The notes under the pieces were generated by a model. The model was not told the DNA's origin and made no database searches. It was given only the letters and a program-made list of their open reading frames with translations. Below are positions 6,875 to 14,450 of a stretch of 21,065 nt of DNA, one piece after another. Origin of the DNA: Luteimonas_C sp035250245 (lineage in GTDB: Bacteria > Pseudomonadota > Gammaproteobacteria > Xanthomonadales > Xanthomonadaceae); contig DATFFH010000071.1 of the NCBI GenBank assembly GCA_035250245.1, positions 1-21,065 of the forward strand, given 5' to 3'. A program made the position numbers and the translations under genes. Position 1 is the stretch's first letter. Each line of letters opens with the position of its first letter.

Positions 6875-7375
6875 TTACGGCTGAGCCGGCGCTTGCAGCT
6901 CCGCTTCGATGTCTCGTTGCATCTCGTTCAACATCGGCACCAGCATTTTTTGCACGCCGGCCATGGTGTTCTGCATCAGCTGCGGCATCTTGTCGAGCAG
7001 CTTCTGTCCGGCCGGACTGCCGTAGAAGCCGATCATCGCGTCGATGTCCTCGGCGGTGAGGGTCTGGCGGTAGATGTCGCGGTACAGCGGCTCCATCTTT
7101 TCCCAGGACAGCGCACGGCGGATGCTGGTCATGGATTTTTCGAGGACGCGATCGAGCTGGGCCTTCTGCTCCGGCGTCAACGACTTGGCGGAAGTCATCT
7201 GTTGCACCATCTGGCGCTGCGACACTTCGACTTGCGGCAGTACGGCATCCAACGTCTGCCGTGCGCGCATCACTTCCAGCAGCTTGTCGACTTGCGCGTC
7301 GCTGGCCTGCGCCAGCGCAGCCGGCGCAAGCAGGCACAACAACAGTCCCGATAACGCGATGGCGATTTTCTTCAT
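6875..7375 (-). CDS. DUF2059 exported protein
   Basis: A 166-residue protein with a clear signal peptide (MKKIAIALSGLLLCLLAP, cleavage near ALA-QA or AQA-SD). The mature part is helical and carries the DUF2059 core, with MEPLYRDIYRQTLTAEDIDAMIGFY (split: MEPLYRDIYRQTL, TAEDIDAMIGFY) and SPAGQKLLDKMPQLM, the family's recognisable block. The function of the domain is unknown; the protein should be periplasmic. AGGAGG lies about 7 nt before the ATG. It runs divergently from arfB with an 81-bp spacer, and the frameshifted membrane protein gene lies 95 bp downstream on the same strand. Confidence 0.88.
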   Translation of the reverse strand: MKKIAIALSGLLLCLLAPAALAQASDAQVDKLLEVMRARQTLDAVLPQVEVSQRQMVQQMTSAKSLTPEQKAQLDRVLEKSMTSIRRALSWEKMEPLYRDIYRQTLTAEDIDAMIGFYGSPAGQKLLDKMPQLMQNTMAGVQKMLVPMLNEMQRDIEAELQAPAQP

Positions 7376-7444
7376 GGGTTCCCTCCTGCACCGGCATCAT
7401 CCTCGGGCCGAGCCGGGCCCGCGTCAAACCGGTTCGGCGCACTC

Positions 7445-7459
7445 TACAATCGCCCTATG
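7445..7459 (+). promoter_or_regulatory. -10 hexamer TACAAT directly upstream of arfB (leaderless start)
   Basis: TACAAT at 7445-7450 is followed by six bases and the ATG at 7457-7459, so the expected transcription start coincides with the start codon. No Shine-Dalgarno precedes the ATG. A weak -35 candidate (GTCAAA, 7423-7428) is 16 bp upstream. Confidence 0.5.
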
Positions 7460-7867
7460 ACGACCGCCATCTCCATTCCCGAAAACGAAATCGGCGAACG
7501 TTTCGTGCGTTCGGCGGGCCCGGGCGGGCAGAATGTCAACAAGGTGGCTACGGCGGTCGAACTGCGCTTCGATGTGGCCAATTCGCCTTCGTTGCCTGAA
7601 GCCGTGCGCGCCCGCCTGTTGGCCAAGCGCGACCGGCGCATGACCGCGGAGGGCGTGCTCGTCATCAACGCGCAACGGTTCCGCACCCAGGATCGCAACC
7701 GGCAGGATGCGCGCGACCGGCTGGCCGCCTTCGTCGAGTCCGGCCGTGCCGCGCCCAAACCGCGGATCGCAACCAAGCCCAGCCGCGCGGCCAAGGCCCG
7801 GCGGCTGGACGCCAAGCGCGAACGCAGTACGATCAAGAAAGGGCGTTCGCAACGCAATTGGGATTGA
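7457..7867 (+). CDS. arfB: Alternative ribosome-rescue factor ArfB (peptidyl-tRNA hydrolase, YaeJ)
   Basis: A 136-residue protein with the release-factor GGQ motif at residues 23-25 (SAGPGGQNVNKVAT) and a lysine/arginine-rich C-terminal tail (about 100-136, with KARRLDAKRER and KKGRSQRNWD). This is the ArfB layout: the tail enters the empty mRNA channel of a stalled ribosome and the GGQ loop hydrolyses the peptidyl-tRNA. The length matches E. coli ArfB (140). It lacks the codon-recognition domains of RF1/RF2, which rules those out. The next gene begins 14 bp after the stop. Confidence 0.93.
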   Translation: MTTAISIPENEIGERFVRSAGPGGQNVNKVATAVELRFDVANSPSLPEAVRARLLAKRDRRMTAEGVLVINAQRFRTQDRNRQDARDRLAAFVESGRAAPKPRIATKPSRAAKARRLDAKRERSTIKKGRSQRNWD

Positions 7868-7881
7868 AGGCCGAGGGACGG

Positions 7882-8502
7882 ATGATCGACACCGACGACG
7901 TGGTCCTGCCGCTGCCGCCGAACGCGCCGCGCGTCAAACCCAATGCCTTCAGCCGCTGGATCGGCCGCACGATCCTGCGCATGGGCGGCTGGCGCATGGC
8001 CGGCGCGTTCCCGGACATTCCCAAGCTGGTGCTGATCGGCGCGCCGCATTCCTCCAATTGGGACGGCATCTGGGGTTTCGGCGCCAAGCTGGCGTTGGGC
8101 CTGGACATCCGCATCCTGGGCAAGCATCAGTTGTTCTGGTGGCCGCTGGGGCCGCTGCTGCGCCGCCTGGGCGTGATCGAAGTCGACCGCAACGCCGCGC
8201 ACGGAGTGGTCGAGCAGGCCGCGGCCCTGATCCACAGCCGCGATAAGTTCTGGTACGGCCTGGCGCCGGAAGGCACGCGCAAATACGTCGAACGCTGGAA
8301 GACCGGCTTCTGGAAGATCGCCAAGGCCGCGAACGTGCCGGTGCTGCCGGCGTATTTCGACTACCCCGCGAAGACCATCGGCATCGGGCCGACGTTCGAC
8401 CTGAGCGACGACATGATGGGCGACATCCATCGCATCCAGCGTTGGTATGCGCCGTGGCGGGGGAAGAATCGGAATGTGGTGCAGCCGCCGGGAGCGCAGT
8501 GA
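7882..8502 (+). CDS. Lysophospholipid acyltransferase-family protein (PlsC-like)
   Basis: A 206-residue protein with the acyltransferase HX4D motif, H56-SSNW-D61, and the substrate-binding block EGTR at 130-133 (APEGTRKYVERWKTGFWKIA). It belongs to the short 1-acyl-glycerol-phosphate acyltransferase-like group, which usually transfers acyl chains to lysophospholipids or related lipids at the inner membrane. The specific substrate is unknown. The ATG at 7882 follows GAGGG at 7873-7877. An upstream TTG at 7858 is rejected because it overlaps arfB and adds non-homologous residues. The TGA overlaps the GTG of the next gene. It likely belongs to one transcript with arfB. Confidence 0.85.
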   Translation: MIDTDDVVLPLPPNAPRVKPNAFSRWIGRTILRMGGWRMAGAFPDIPKLVLIGAPHSSNWDGIWGFGAKLALGLDIRILGKHQLFWWPLGPLLRRLGVIEVDRNAAHGVVEQAAALIHSRDKFWYGLAPEGTRKYVERWKTGFWKIAKAANVPVLPAYFDYPAKTIGIGPTFDLSDDMMGDIHRIQRWYAPWRGKNRNVVQPPGAQ

Positions 8503-8861
8503 AAGGTCATCGTGTCGCCTTCGCGGTTGCCGCAACGTCTTTCGGAATCGGATGCGCGGCCATGCTGCAACCGGTAAAACTCGGGCCGGCCGGTGATTAC
8601 GCTCGACTCGTATTCGTGTCCGAAGGCAAGCAATCGGCCGGTCCAGGCAACGGAATTCTCAGCGTGGATGGGATCGAACTTTCGCCAGGAACGCGCCATT
8701 TGATTTATGTCGCTCGCGGCAAGCGTCGCATCGCATACGACTGCCCGGACTGGGTCGTGACCGATGGCCCGATAACACTGGATGCGGAGTTCGATCCGCG
8801 TAAGAGCTATCGCCTGATTTGCGGGTCAGGCGATCCGCAGGCGCAACTGTTGACTGAATAG
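8499..8861 (+). CDS. Small hypothetical exported or lipoprotein-like protein
   Basis: A 120-residue protein starting at a GTG (8499) that overlaps the upstream stop as GTGA; GGGAG at 8490-8494 is the ribosome site. The N-terminus (VKGHRVAFAVAATSFGIGCAA) looks like a short signal sequence with a cysteine at a lipobox-like place, but glycine at -3 makes it non-canonical. The rest is beta-rich (LIYVARGKRRIAYDCPDW, then FDPRKSYRLICGSG) with two further cysteines that could form a disulfide. I do not recognise the family. Translational coupling to the acyltransferase suggests shared expression, nothing more. Confidence 0.65.
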   Translation: MKGHRVAFAVAATSFGIGCAAMLQPVKLGPAGDYARLVFVSEGKQSAGPGNGILSVDGIELSPGTRHLIYVARGKRRIAYDCPDWVVTDGPITLDAEFDPRKSYRLICGSGDPQAQLLTE

Positions 8862-8926
8862 TCAGGAGCGCCGGGAGGAACGCCGAGCGGCGCATGTTTG
8901 CCGTTACGCGACGAACAACCGAGACC

Positions 8927-9058
8927 GTAGGTCGGCCTTGGCCACCATCGCCATACATCATCCGCGACGAACAATGATCGGAACTCGACCTGCTGTCTTT
9001 TTCGTTGAGTTTAGCTCGCCGTCGCAGCATGGCAATGGTGGGCCAAGGCCCACCCTAC
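8927..9058. repeat. Inverted REP pair, GTAGG(G)TCGGCCTTGGCC family
   Basis: The left arm 8927-8954 (GTAGGTCGGCCTTGGCCACC and on) and the right arm 9029-9058 are inverted copies with a few mismatches; the right arm has the fuller GTAGGGTGGGCCTTGGCC form when read on the minus strand. The GTAG ends face outward. The pair fills the space between two convergent gene ends, and its right edge is one base from the LysR stop codon. The bases between the arms hold nothing I recognise. Confidence 0.82.
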
Positions 9059-9059
9059 G

Positions 9060-10028
9060 TCACCGCTCCGAATGCCCGGTCTCATCGTAGCCGCCGCGCA
9101 CGAACAGGTCCGGCTTGATCAAGTCCACGAACGCGCGCGCCTGCGGCGACAGGAATTTGCCCTTGCGCATCACCACGCCGTAGCTGCGCGAGGGGAAATA
9201 TTTCGCCAGCGAACGTGCGGCCAGGCGCTCGCGGTCGGCGTCGGTCAGGCAGATCGAGGTGACGATGCTGATGCCCTGGCCCATCGCCACGTATTGCTTG
9301 ATGACTTCCCAGCCGCCCACTTCCAGCGCCACGGTGTAGGGCACGCGGTTCTGCTGGAACACCAGGTCGACCAAACGATAGGTGGTCAGCCGCTTCGGCG
9401 GCAGGATCAGGCCGTAAGGCGATAGGTCTTCGAGCTTCAGATCGCGCTTGTCGGCCAGCGGATGCCGGCGCGGGGTGATCAGCATCGGCTCGAAGCGGTA
9501 GACCGGCGCGTAGCTGAGGTCGCCGGGGACATCCAGCATCGAACCCACGGCCAGGTCCACCGCGTCCGAGCGCAGCAGGTCCAAACCGCTGGCGCCGGTG
9601 ACGTTGTGCAGGCTGAGCCGCACGTCGGCGTGGTGGTCGCGGAAGGCGGCGACGATCTTGGGCAGCAGATAGAGGATGGTCGAGCTGCCGGCGGCGACGT
9701 GCAGTTCGCCGGCGTCCAGGCCGCCGATCTGGTCGCGGAAGGCGGCGTCCAGGCCGTCGAGGCCTTCCACCAGCGGGCGAGCCAGCTCGTACAGGATCTG
9801 GCCCTCGCGGGTCGGGGTCATCCGGCGACCGGACCGTTCCAGTAGCCGCACCCCCATGTCGCGCTCCAGCGCCTGCAACTGCAGCGAAATCGCCGGCTGG
9901 CTGACATAAAGCGCCTCGGCGGCCCGGGAGACCGAGCCTAGCCGCGCGGTCTGGCAAAAAGCCCGCAGAGGCTTGAGCCGATCGGCCTTGTAAGCGAAAC
10001 GCGGGCTGTCTGAGCCGCCGGAAGCCAT
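9060..10028 (-). CDS. LysR-family regulator, CysB-like, divergent from aceB
   Basis: A 322-residue LysR-type regulator. The winged helix-turn-helix is at about 20-75, with GSVSRAAEALYVSQPAIS at 31-48. A periplasmic-binding-like effector domain follows (about 105-305). The C-terminal half (GQGISIVTSICL, SYGVVMRKGKFLSPQARAF) resembles CysB/Cbl-type regulators. It lies head-to-head with aceB, and LysR proteins usually control a divergent neighbour, so regulation of the glyoxylate shunt is the leading inference; a cysteine-regulon role is possible but no cys genes are present. The N-terminus has a 15-residue extension before the usual LysR start, and no Shine-Dalgarno is seen for the ATG at 10028, so the start is less certain than the gene. 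Confidence 0.9.
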   Translation of the reverse strand: MASGGSDSPRFAYKADRLKPLRAFCQTARLGSVSRAAEALYVSQPAISLQLQALERDMGVRLLERSGRRMTPTREGQILYELARPLVEGLDGLDAAFRDQIGGLDAGELHVAAGSSTILYLLPKIVAAFRDHHADVRLSLHNVTGASGLDLLRSDAVDLAVGSMLDVPGDLSYAPVYRFEPMLITPRRHPLADKRDLKLEDLSPYGLILPPKRLTTYRLVDLVFQQNRVPYTVALEVGGWEVIKQYVAMGQGISIVTSICLTDADRERLAARSLAKYFPSRSYGVVMRKGKFLSPQARAFVDLIKPDLFVRGGYDETGHSER

Positions 10029-10041
10029 TGATTCGAAAACT

Positions 10042-10062
10042 AGTATTAGCAGAACTAATACT
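10042..10062. promoter_or_regulatory. Perfect dyad AGTATTAG-N5-CTAATACT (candidate LysR operator)
   Basis: Arms 10042-10049 and 10055-10062 are exact 8-bp inverted copies around CAGAA. AT-rich dyads of this size are the form of a LysR recognition site. It overlaps the expected -10/start region of the minus-strand lysR promoter. Confidence 0.6.
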
Positions 10063-10088
10063 TATCATTGAGAAAACTGTATTGTCAA
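10060..10088 (-). promoter_or_regulatory. Candidate sigma70 promoter for the LysR gene
   Basis: Read on the minus strand, a consensus -35 TTGACA (10088 to 10083) is followed after 17 bp by ATAAGT (10065 to 10060), or after 18 bp by TAAGTA. The start would fall near 10053, giving a leader of about 25 nt. Confidence 0.5.
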
Positions 10089-10095
10089 ATACAGT
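10068..10095 (+). promoter_or_regulatory. Candidate sigma70 promoter for aceB
   Basis: TTGAGA at 10068-10073 and TACAGT at 10090-10095 are 16 bp apart, giving a leader of about 35 nt to the aceB ATG. The -10 is the right arm of the second dyad, so a protein bound there would cover it. Weaker than the opposing promoter. Confidence 0.35.
10076..10095. promoter_or_regulatory. Perfect dyad ACTGTATT-GTCA-AATACAGT (candidate operator)
   Basis: A 20-bp site with exact 8-bp arms. Its centre is about 33 bp (three helical turns) from the centre of the first dyad. It covers the -35 of the lysR promoter and the candidate aceB -10, fitting autorepression and control of aceB. Confidence 0.6.
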
Positions 10096-10137
10096 ACTGC
10101 GGCGCACGGTGAGGTCGGACCCCTACCGGAGCCGCGC

Positions 10138-11751
10138 ATGTCGGCAGTGCTGAAACCCGCCACCCCTCCCGCCGTCGAAATCGCGGCGCAGGCCGCCGGC
10201 CAAGGCGAGCTGCTGACCCCGGCCGCGCTGGATTTCCTGGCTGATCTCCACCGCAGCTTCGAAGCCCGCCGCCGGGCCCGGCTGGCCGCGCGCCGCAAGC
10301 GCCAGGCCGAGTTCGATGCCGGCGCCCTGCCGGATTTCCGTGCCGACACCCGCGCGATCCGCCAGGGCGACTGGCGGGTGGCGCCGATCCCGGCCGCGCT
10401 GCTCGACCGCCGCGTCGAGATCACCGGCCCGGTCGATCCGAAGATGGTGATCAACGCGCTGAACTCCGGCGCGAACTGCTACATGGCCGACTTCGAGGAT
10501 TCGACCTCGCCGACCTGGGACAACCTGATCGCCGGCCAGCGCGCGCTGCGCGAGGCGGTGGCCGGCACGTTGCAGTTCGCCGTGGGCGATAAGCCGGCTT
10601 CGACAAAGCGTTATGCCCTGAAGCCGTTCGAGGAGCAGGCGGTGCTGATCGTGCGCCCGCGCGGCTGGCACCTGGACGAGAAGCACGTGCTGGTCGACGG
10701 CGAGCGGATCAGCGCCAGCCTGTTCGACCTGGGCCTGTTCGCGTTCCACAACGCGCAGGCGCTCGCGGCCAAGGATCGCGGTCCGTATTTCTACCTGCCC
10801 AAGCTGCAGTCGATGGAAGAGGCGGCGTTGTGGCAGGACGTGCTGACCCAGACGGAGATTGCCCTGGGCTTGGACCGGGGATCGATGAAGGTCACGGTGC
10901 TGATCGAGACGCTGCCTGCCGCGTTCGAGATGGACGAGATCCTGCACGCGCTGCGCGAACGCATCGTCGGCCTGAACTGCGGCCGCTGGGATTACATCTT
11001 TTCCTATATCAAGACCTTGCGCGCGCATCGCGACCGCGCGCTGCCCGAGCGCGGCCAGGTGACCATGACCCAGCCGTTCCTGAAGGCGTATTCGGAACTG
11101 CTGATCCAAACCTGCCATCGCCGCGGCGCGCATGCGATGGGCGGCATGGCCGCGCAGATCCCGATCGCCAACGACGTCGAAGCCAACGCCGCGGCGATGT
11201 CGCGCGTGCACGCCGACAAGCAGCGCGAAGTCGGCGCCGGCCACGACGGTACCTGGGTGGCGCATCCGGCGCTGATCCCGATCGCGCGCGCGATCTTCGA
11301 CGCGGGCATGCCGTGCAAGCACCAGCAGAGCGTTTCGCGCGACGACGTGAATGCGACCGCCGCGAATCTGCTCGCGCCGCCGCTGGGCACGATCACCCGC
11401 GCCGGTTTCGACGGCAACGTCGAAGTCTGCGTGCGCTATCTGGCCGCCTGGCTGGCCGGCAACGGCTGCGTGCCGATCCATTGGCTGATGGAGGACGCCG
11501 CTACCGCCGAAATCGCCCGTGCCCAACTATGGCAATGGCTGCATCACGGCGGTTTGCACCTGGACGACGGCACGCGGGTGGATTTCGCGTTGTTCGAACG
11601 CGCATTGCTGAATCTGCCTTCGAAATTGGCCGACGAGAAAGTGGTCGGCGCCGACAAAGTGCAGGAAGCGATCGGTTTGCTCGACGAATTGACCCATCGC
11701 GACGAGCTCGAGGATTTCCTGACCTTGCCCGCCTACGAACGCCTGCAATAG
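10138..11751 (+). CDS. aceB: Malate synthase A
   Basis: A 537-residue malate synthase A (E. coli AceB is 533). It condenses glyoxylate with acetyl-CoA to malate, the second step of the glyoxylate shunt, in the cytoplasm. The malate synthase landmarks are present: NSGANCYMADFEDSTSP near 109-125, the arginine of VRPRGWHLDEKH (R175), the GLNCGRWDYIFSYIK block, and the acid of HWLMEDAATAEIARAQ (D453) that serves as the general base in the family. GGAG at 10128-10131 is 6 nt before the ATG. It is divergent from the LysR gene and is followed by aceA after a 119-bp gap that holds a hairpin with a T-run. Annotation is secure. Confidence 0.96.
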   Translation: MSAVLKPATPPAVEIAAQAAGQGELLTPAALDFLADLHRSFEARRRARLAARRKRQAEFDAGALPDFRADTRAIRQGDWRVAPIPAALLDRRVEITGPVDPKMVINALNSGANCYMADFEDSTSPTWDNLIAGQRALREAVAGTLQFAVGDKPASTKRYALKPFEEQAVLIVRPRGWHLDEKHVLVDGERISASLFDLGLFAFHNAQALAAKDRGPYFYLPKLQSMEEAALWQDVLTQTEIALGLDRGSMKVTVLIETLPAAFEMDEILHALRERIVGLNCGRWDYIFSYIKTLRAHRDRALPERGQVTMTQPFLKAYSELLIQTCHRRGAHAMGGMAAQIPIANDVEANAAAMSRVHADKQREVGAGHDGTWVAHPALIPIARAIFDAGMPCKHQQSVSRDDVNATAANLLAPPLGTITRAGFDGNVEVCVRYLAAWLAGNGCVPIHWLMEDAATAEIARAQLWQWLHHGGLHLDDGTRVDFALFERALLNLPSKLADEKVVGADKVQEAIGLLDELTHRDELEDFLTLPAYERLQ

Positions 11752-11758
11752 CCGCTCT

Positions 11759-11823
11759 CGTAGGTGCGGATTCATCCGCACGCTTTTTTTGTCGGAAGGC
11801 GTGCGGATGAATCCGCACCTACG
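11759..11823. repeat. Perfect 25-bp inverted REP pair, GTAGGTGCGGATTCATCCGCAC family
   Basis: Arms 11759-11783 and 11799-11823 are exact inverted copies, separated by 15 nt that start with seven T residues. Each arm is itself a hairpin, GTGCGGA-TTCA-TCCGCAC. GTAG is at both outer edges. It occupies the aceB-aceA gap. Confidence 0.92.
11764..11790 (+). terminator. Hairpin plus T7 between aceB and aceA
   Basis: GTGCGGA-TTCA-TCCGCAC forms a 7-bp GC-rich stem with a tetraloop, followed by GC and seven T residues. This has the form of an intrinsic terminator on the plus strand only; the other arm of the repeat has no T-run in the reverse direction. Confidence 0.6.
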
Positions 11824-11870
11824 AAAAGCGGATCCGCGACAACCCCAGATTCACGACGAGGACATACCCC

Positions 11871-13163
11871 ATGAAAACCCTGCCCACCGCCGAACAGATC
11901 AAGCTGGACTGGACCAACAACCCGCGCTGGAAAGGCGTGACCCGCGCCTATTCCGCCGAAGACGTGGTGCGCTTGCGCGGCACGGTGCCGGTGGAGCATT
12001 CGCTGGCCAAGATCGGTGCCGAAAAGCTGTGGCGCTACTTGCACACCGAGGATTTCGTCAACGCGCTCGGCGCGCTGACCGGCAACCAGGCGATGCAGCA
12101 GGTCAAGGCCGGATTGAAGGCGATCTATCTGAGCGGCTGGCAGGTGGCGGCCGACGCCAACGTGGCCGGCGAGATGTATCCGGACCAGTCGCTGTATCCC
12201 GCGAATTCGGTGCCGATGGTGGTCAAGCGCATCAACAACACCCTGCTGCGCGCCGACCAGCTGCATCACGCCGAGGGCGACGACAGCATCGACTTCCTGC
12301 AGCCGATCGTGGCCGACGCCGAAGCCGGTTTCGGCGGCGTGCTCAACGCCTTCGAACTGATGAAGGCGATGATCGAGGCCGGCGCGTCCGGCGTGCATTT
12401 CGAAGACCAACTGGCCAGCGTCAAGAAGTGCGGCCACATGGGCGGCAAGGTGCTGGTGCCCACCCGCGAGGCGATCGACAAGCTGACCGCCGCGCGCCTG
12501 GCCAGCGACGTGATGGGTGTGCCGACGCTGATCGTCGCGCGTACCGACGCCGAAGCGGCGGACCTGCTGACTTCGGACATCGACGACAACGACAAGCCGT
12601 TCACCACCGGCGAGCGCACGGTCGAAGGCTTCTACAAGACTCGCAACGGCCTGGAGCAGGCAATTTCGCGTGGCGTGGCCTACGCGCCTTACGCCGACTT
12701 GGTGTGGTGCGAGACCGGCAAGCCGGACTTGGAGTTCGCACGCAAGTTCGCCGAGGCGGTGCATGCGAAATATCCGGGCAAGCTGCTGGCCTACAACTGC
12801 TCGCCTTCCTTCAATTGGAAGAAGAACCTGGACGACGCGACCATCGCCAAGTTCCAGAAGGAGCTGGCGGCGATGGGCTACAAGTTCCAGTTCATCACCC
12901 TGGCCGGCTTCCACGCGCTGAACTATTCGATGTTCAACCTGGCGCACGGCTATGCGCGCCGGCAGATGAGCGCCTTCGTCGAACTGCAGCAGGCCGAGTT
13001 CGCCGCGGCCGAGCGCGGCTTCACCGCGGTCAAGCACCAGCGCGAGGTCGGCACCGGCTATTTCGACACCGTCACCCAGACCATCCAGGGCGGGCAGTCC
13101 TCGACCGTGGCGCTGAAGGGCTCGACCGAGGAAGCCCAGTTCCAGGAAGAAAAGGCCGCATAA
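11871..13163 (+). CDS. aceA: Isocitrate lyase
   Basis: A 430-residue isocitrate lyase (E. coli AceA is 434). It splits isocitrate into succinate and glyoxylate, the entry step of the glyoxylate shunt, allowing growth on acetate or fatty acids. The signature KKCGHMGGK is at 185-193 with catalytic C187. Other family blocks are WQVAADAN (90-97), the FEDQ at 177-180 and the NCSPSFNW loop. GAGGA at 11858-11862 lies 8 nt before the ATG. The order aceB-aceA with a divergent regulator is usual for Xanthomonadaceae, as I recall; aceK is not next to it here. A repeat follows the stop. Confidence 0.97.
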   Translation: MKTLPTAEQIKLDWTNNPRWKGVTRAYSAEDVVRLRGTVPVEHSLAKIGAEKLWRYLHTEDFVNALGALTGNQAMQQVKAGLKAIYLSGWQVAADANVAGEMYPDQSLYPANSVPMVVKRINNTLLRADQLHHAEGDDSIDFLQPIVADAEAGFGGVLNAFELMKAMIEAGASGVHFEDQLASVKKCGHMGGKVLVPTREAIDKLTAARLASDVMGVPTLIVARTDAEAADLLTSDIDDNDKPFTTGERTVEGFYKTRNGLEQAISRGVAYAPYADLVWCETGKPDLEFARKFAEAVHAKYPGKLLAYNCSPSFNWKKNLDDATIAKFQKELAAMGYKFQFITLAGFHALNYSMFNLAHGYARRQMSAFVELQQAEFAAAERGFTAVKHQREVGTGYFDTVTQTIQGGQSSTVALKGSTEEAQFQEEKAA

Positions 13164-13178
13164 CAAGGTCGCATAACG

Positions 13179-13282
13179 CAGCCCGGGTGGAGCGAAGCGA
13201 TACCCGGGAATGCCATCTGCCCGCATCAAGCCGAGCTTCGGCGGAGCCCGAAGAGCCCCGGATATCGCTTCTCTCCGCCCGG
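13179..13282. repeat. Inverted pair, CCCGGGTGGAGCGAAGCGATACCCGGG family (degenerate copy)
   Basis: The left unit 13179-13208 is a good copy of the family also found at 19160-19248. The right unit, about 13255-13282, is inverted and degraded (CCCCGGATATCGCTTCTCTC and on). The left edge has CAG instead of GTAG. It lies between aceA and the GGDEF gene; the surrounding 13164-13382 holds no gene. Confidence 0.75.
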
Positions 13283-13382
13283 ACCACAAACCGCATGGCC
13301 GGTTCCCCGGCCTTTTCGCGTCGCATTCAGGTACCGGGTCGAGTGGTATCCTGAAATACGCGACGAATCCGGGGGAGCTGGG

Positions 13383-14429
13383 ATGAATCGTCATTCCGTG
13401 GTGCCGCCTTCGGCCCGCGCAACGAACGCATTGGATGCAGCCCATCCGGGGGAGATGGGCACGGCCTCGCTCACGGCCGACGAGTACGCCCTGTTCGCGG
13501 AGTTCGCTACGCCGCGGCGCGTGGCTGCGGGCGAGCGTTTGTTCCATCGCGGCGATCATGGCGCCACCATGTTCGTGGTCGCGCAGGGCATGGTCGACCT
13601 GGATTTCGGCGACGACCTGACCGCCAAGACGCTGGGCCCCGGCGAATTCTTCGGCGAGCTGGCCCTGCTGATCGGCGACCACGCCCGCAGCGCCGGCGCG
13701 GTGATGGCCGAAGCCGGCGTGTTGCTGGTGCTGCAGCAGGCCGAGTTCGAAAGCCTGGTCGAGCGCAACCCGCGCATGCTGGCGCAGTTCCTGCGTCGCA
13801 CGATCATGCGCGTGGTGCTCAACGAGCAAAGCCTGATCCGGCGCCTGCGCCTGCGCAACGAGGAATTGCAGAACGCGCTGGACCATCTGCACGCCACCAC
13901 CCACCAGCTCAACCAGACCGAAGAACTGATCCGCACCGACGACCTGACCGGTCTGTACAACCGCCGCGGCCTGACCCTGCATCTTCAGGAAAGCCGGGCG
14001 ATCGGCATGCCGGCCAGCCTGGGCCTGCTGCTGGTGGACTGCGACCGCTTCAAGCAGGTCAACGACGAGCACGGCCATCTGGCCGGCGACCGTGTGCTGC
14101 AGAGCGTGGCCAACATCCTGCGCTCTGTCGCCGGGCCGGACGACATCCCCTGCCGCCTGGGCGGGGACGAGTTCTGCCTGCTGATCACTGCCGACCACCC
14201 CGAAAAAGTGATGCGCTACGCCGACTTCATCGTCAGCACCACCCAGGGCCTGCTGCAGGTGCCGCAATCGCCGCCGCACGTCTGTCCGGTGAGCGTCGGG
14301 GCCTGCCTGATCGATCCGTCCAGCGATTGGAATGCCTGGTACGCCCAAGCCGATGCGGCCCTGTACCGCGCGAAGAGACTGGGCGGCAATCGCGTCGAAT
14401 GGCAGGATGGCGATCCGGCCCACGGCTGA
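13383..14429 (+). CDS. Cyclic-nucleotide-binding domain fused to GGDEF (diguanylate cyclase)
   Basis: A 348-residue cytoplasmic protein. A CAP-type cNMP-binding domain occupies about 30-145. Its phosphate-binding cassette GELALLIGDHARSA aligns residue for residue with that of E. coli CRP, with E92, R102 and S103 in the ligand-contact positions. A helical linker (145-183) with coiled-coil character leads to a GGDEF domain (about 184-340). GGDEF is intact at 260-264, and the metal site DCDRFK is at 219-224. The RxxD inhibitory site is absent: its arginine position is a glycine (GPDD, 251-254). So it should make c-di-GMP under control of a bound nucleotide and without product inhibition; this is inference. 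GGGGGAG 5 nt upstream supports the start. The next gene follows by 21 bp, so co-transcription is likely. Confidence 0.9.
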   Translation: MNRHSVVPPSARATNALDAAHPGEMGTASLTADEYALFAEFATPRRVAAGERLFHRGDHGATMFVVAQGMVDLDFGDDLTAKTLGPGEFFGELALLIGDHARSAGAVMAEAGVLLVLQQAEFESLVERNPRMLAQFLRRTIMRVVLNEQSLIRRLRLRNEELQNALDHLHATTHQLNQTEELIRTDDLTGLYNRRGLTLHLQESRAIGMPASLGLLLVDCDRFKQVNDEHGHLAGDRVLQSVANILRSVAGPDDIPCRLGGDEFCLLITADHPEKVMRYADFIVSTTQGLLQVPQSPPHVCPVSVGACLIDPSSDWNAWYAQADAALYRAKRLGGNRVEWQDGDPAHG

Positions 14430-14450
14430 CGCCCGCCACCGGACTCAAGG

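Noticed and set aside
9060..10028. Naming the LysR gene cysB
   Set aside because: The effector domain is CysB-like, but no sulfur genes are nearby and its position points to aceB. The symbol was left empty.
11772..14423. Minus-strand open frame of 883 codons opposite aceA and the GGDEF gene
   Set aside because: It is antisense to well-supported genes, its translation is low-complexity and rich in His, Gln, Arg and Val, and no domain is visible. Long antisense frames are expected at this GC content.
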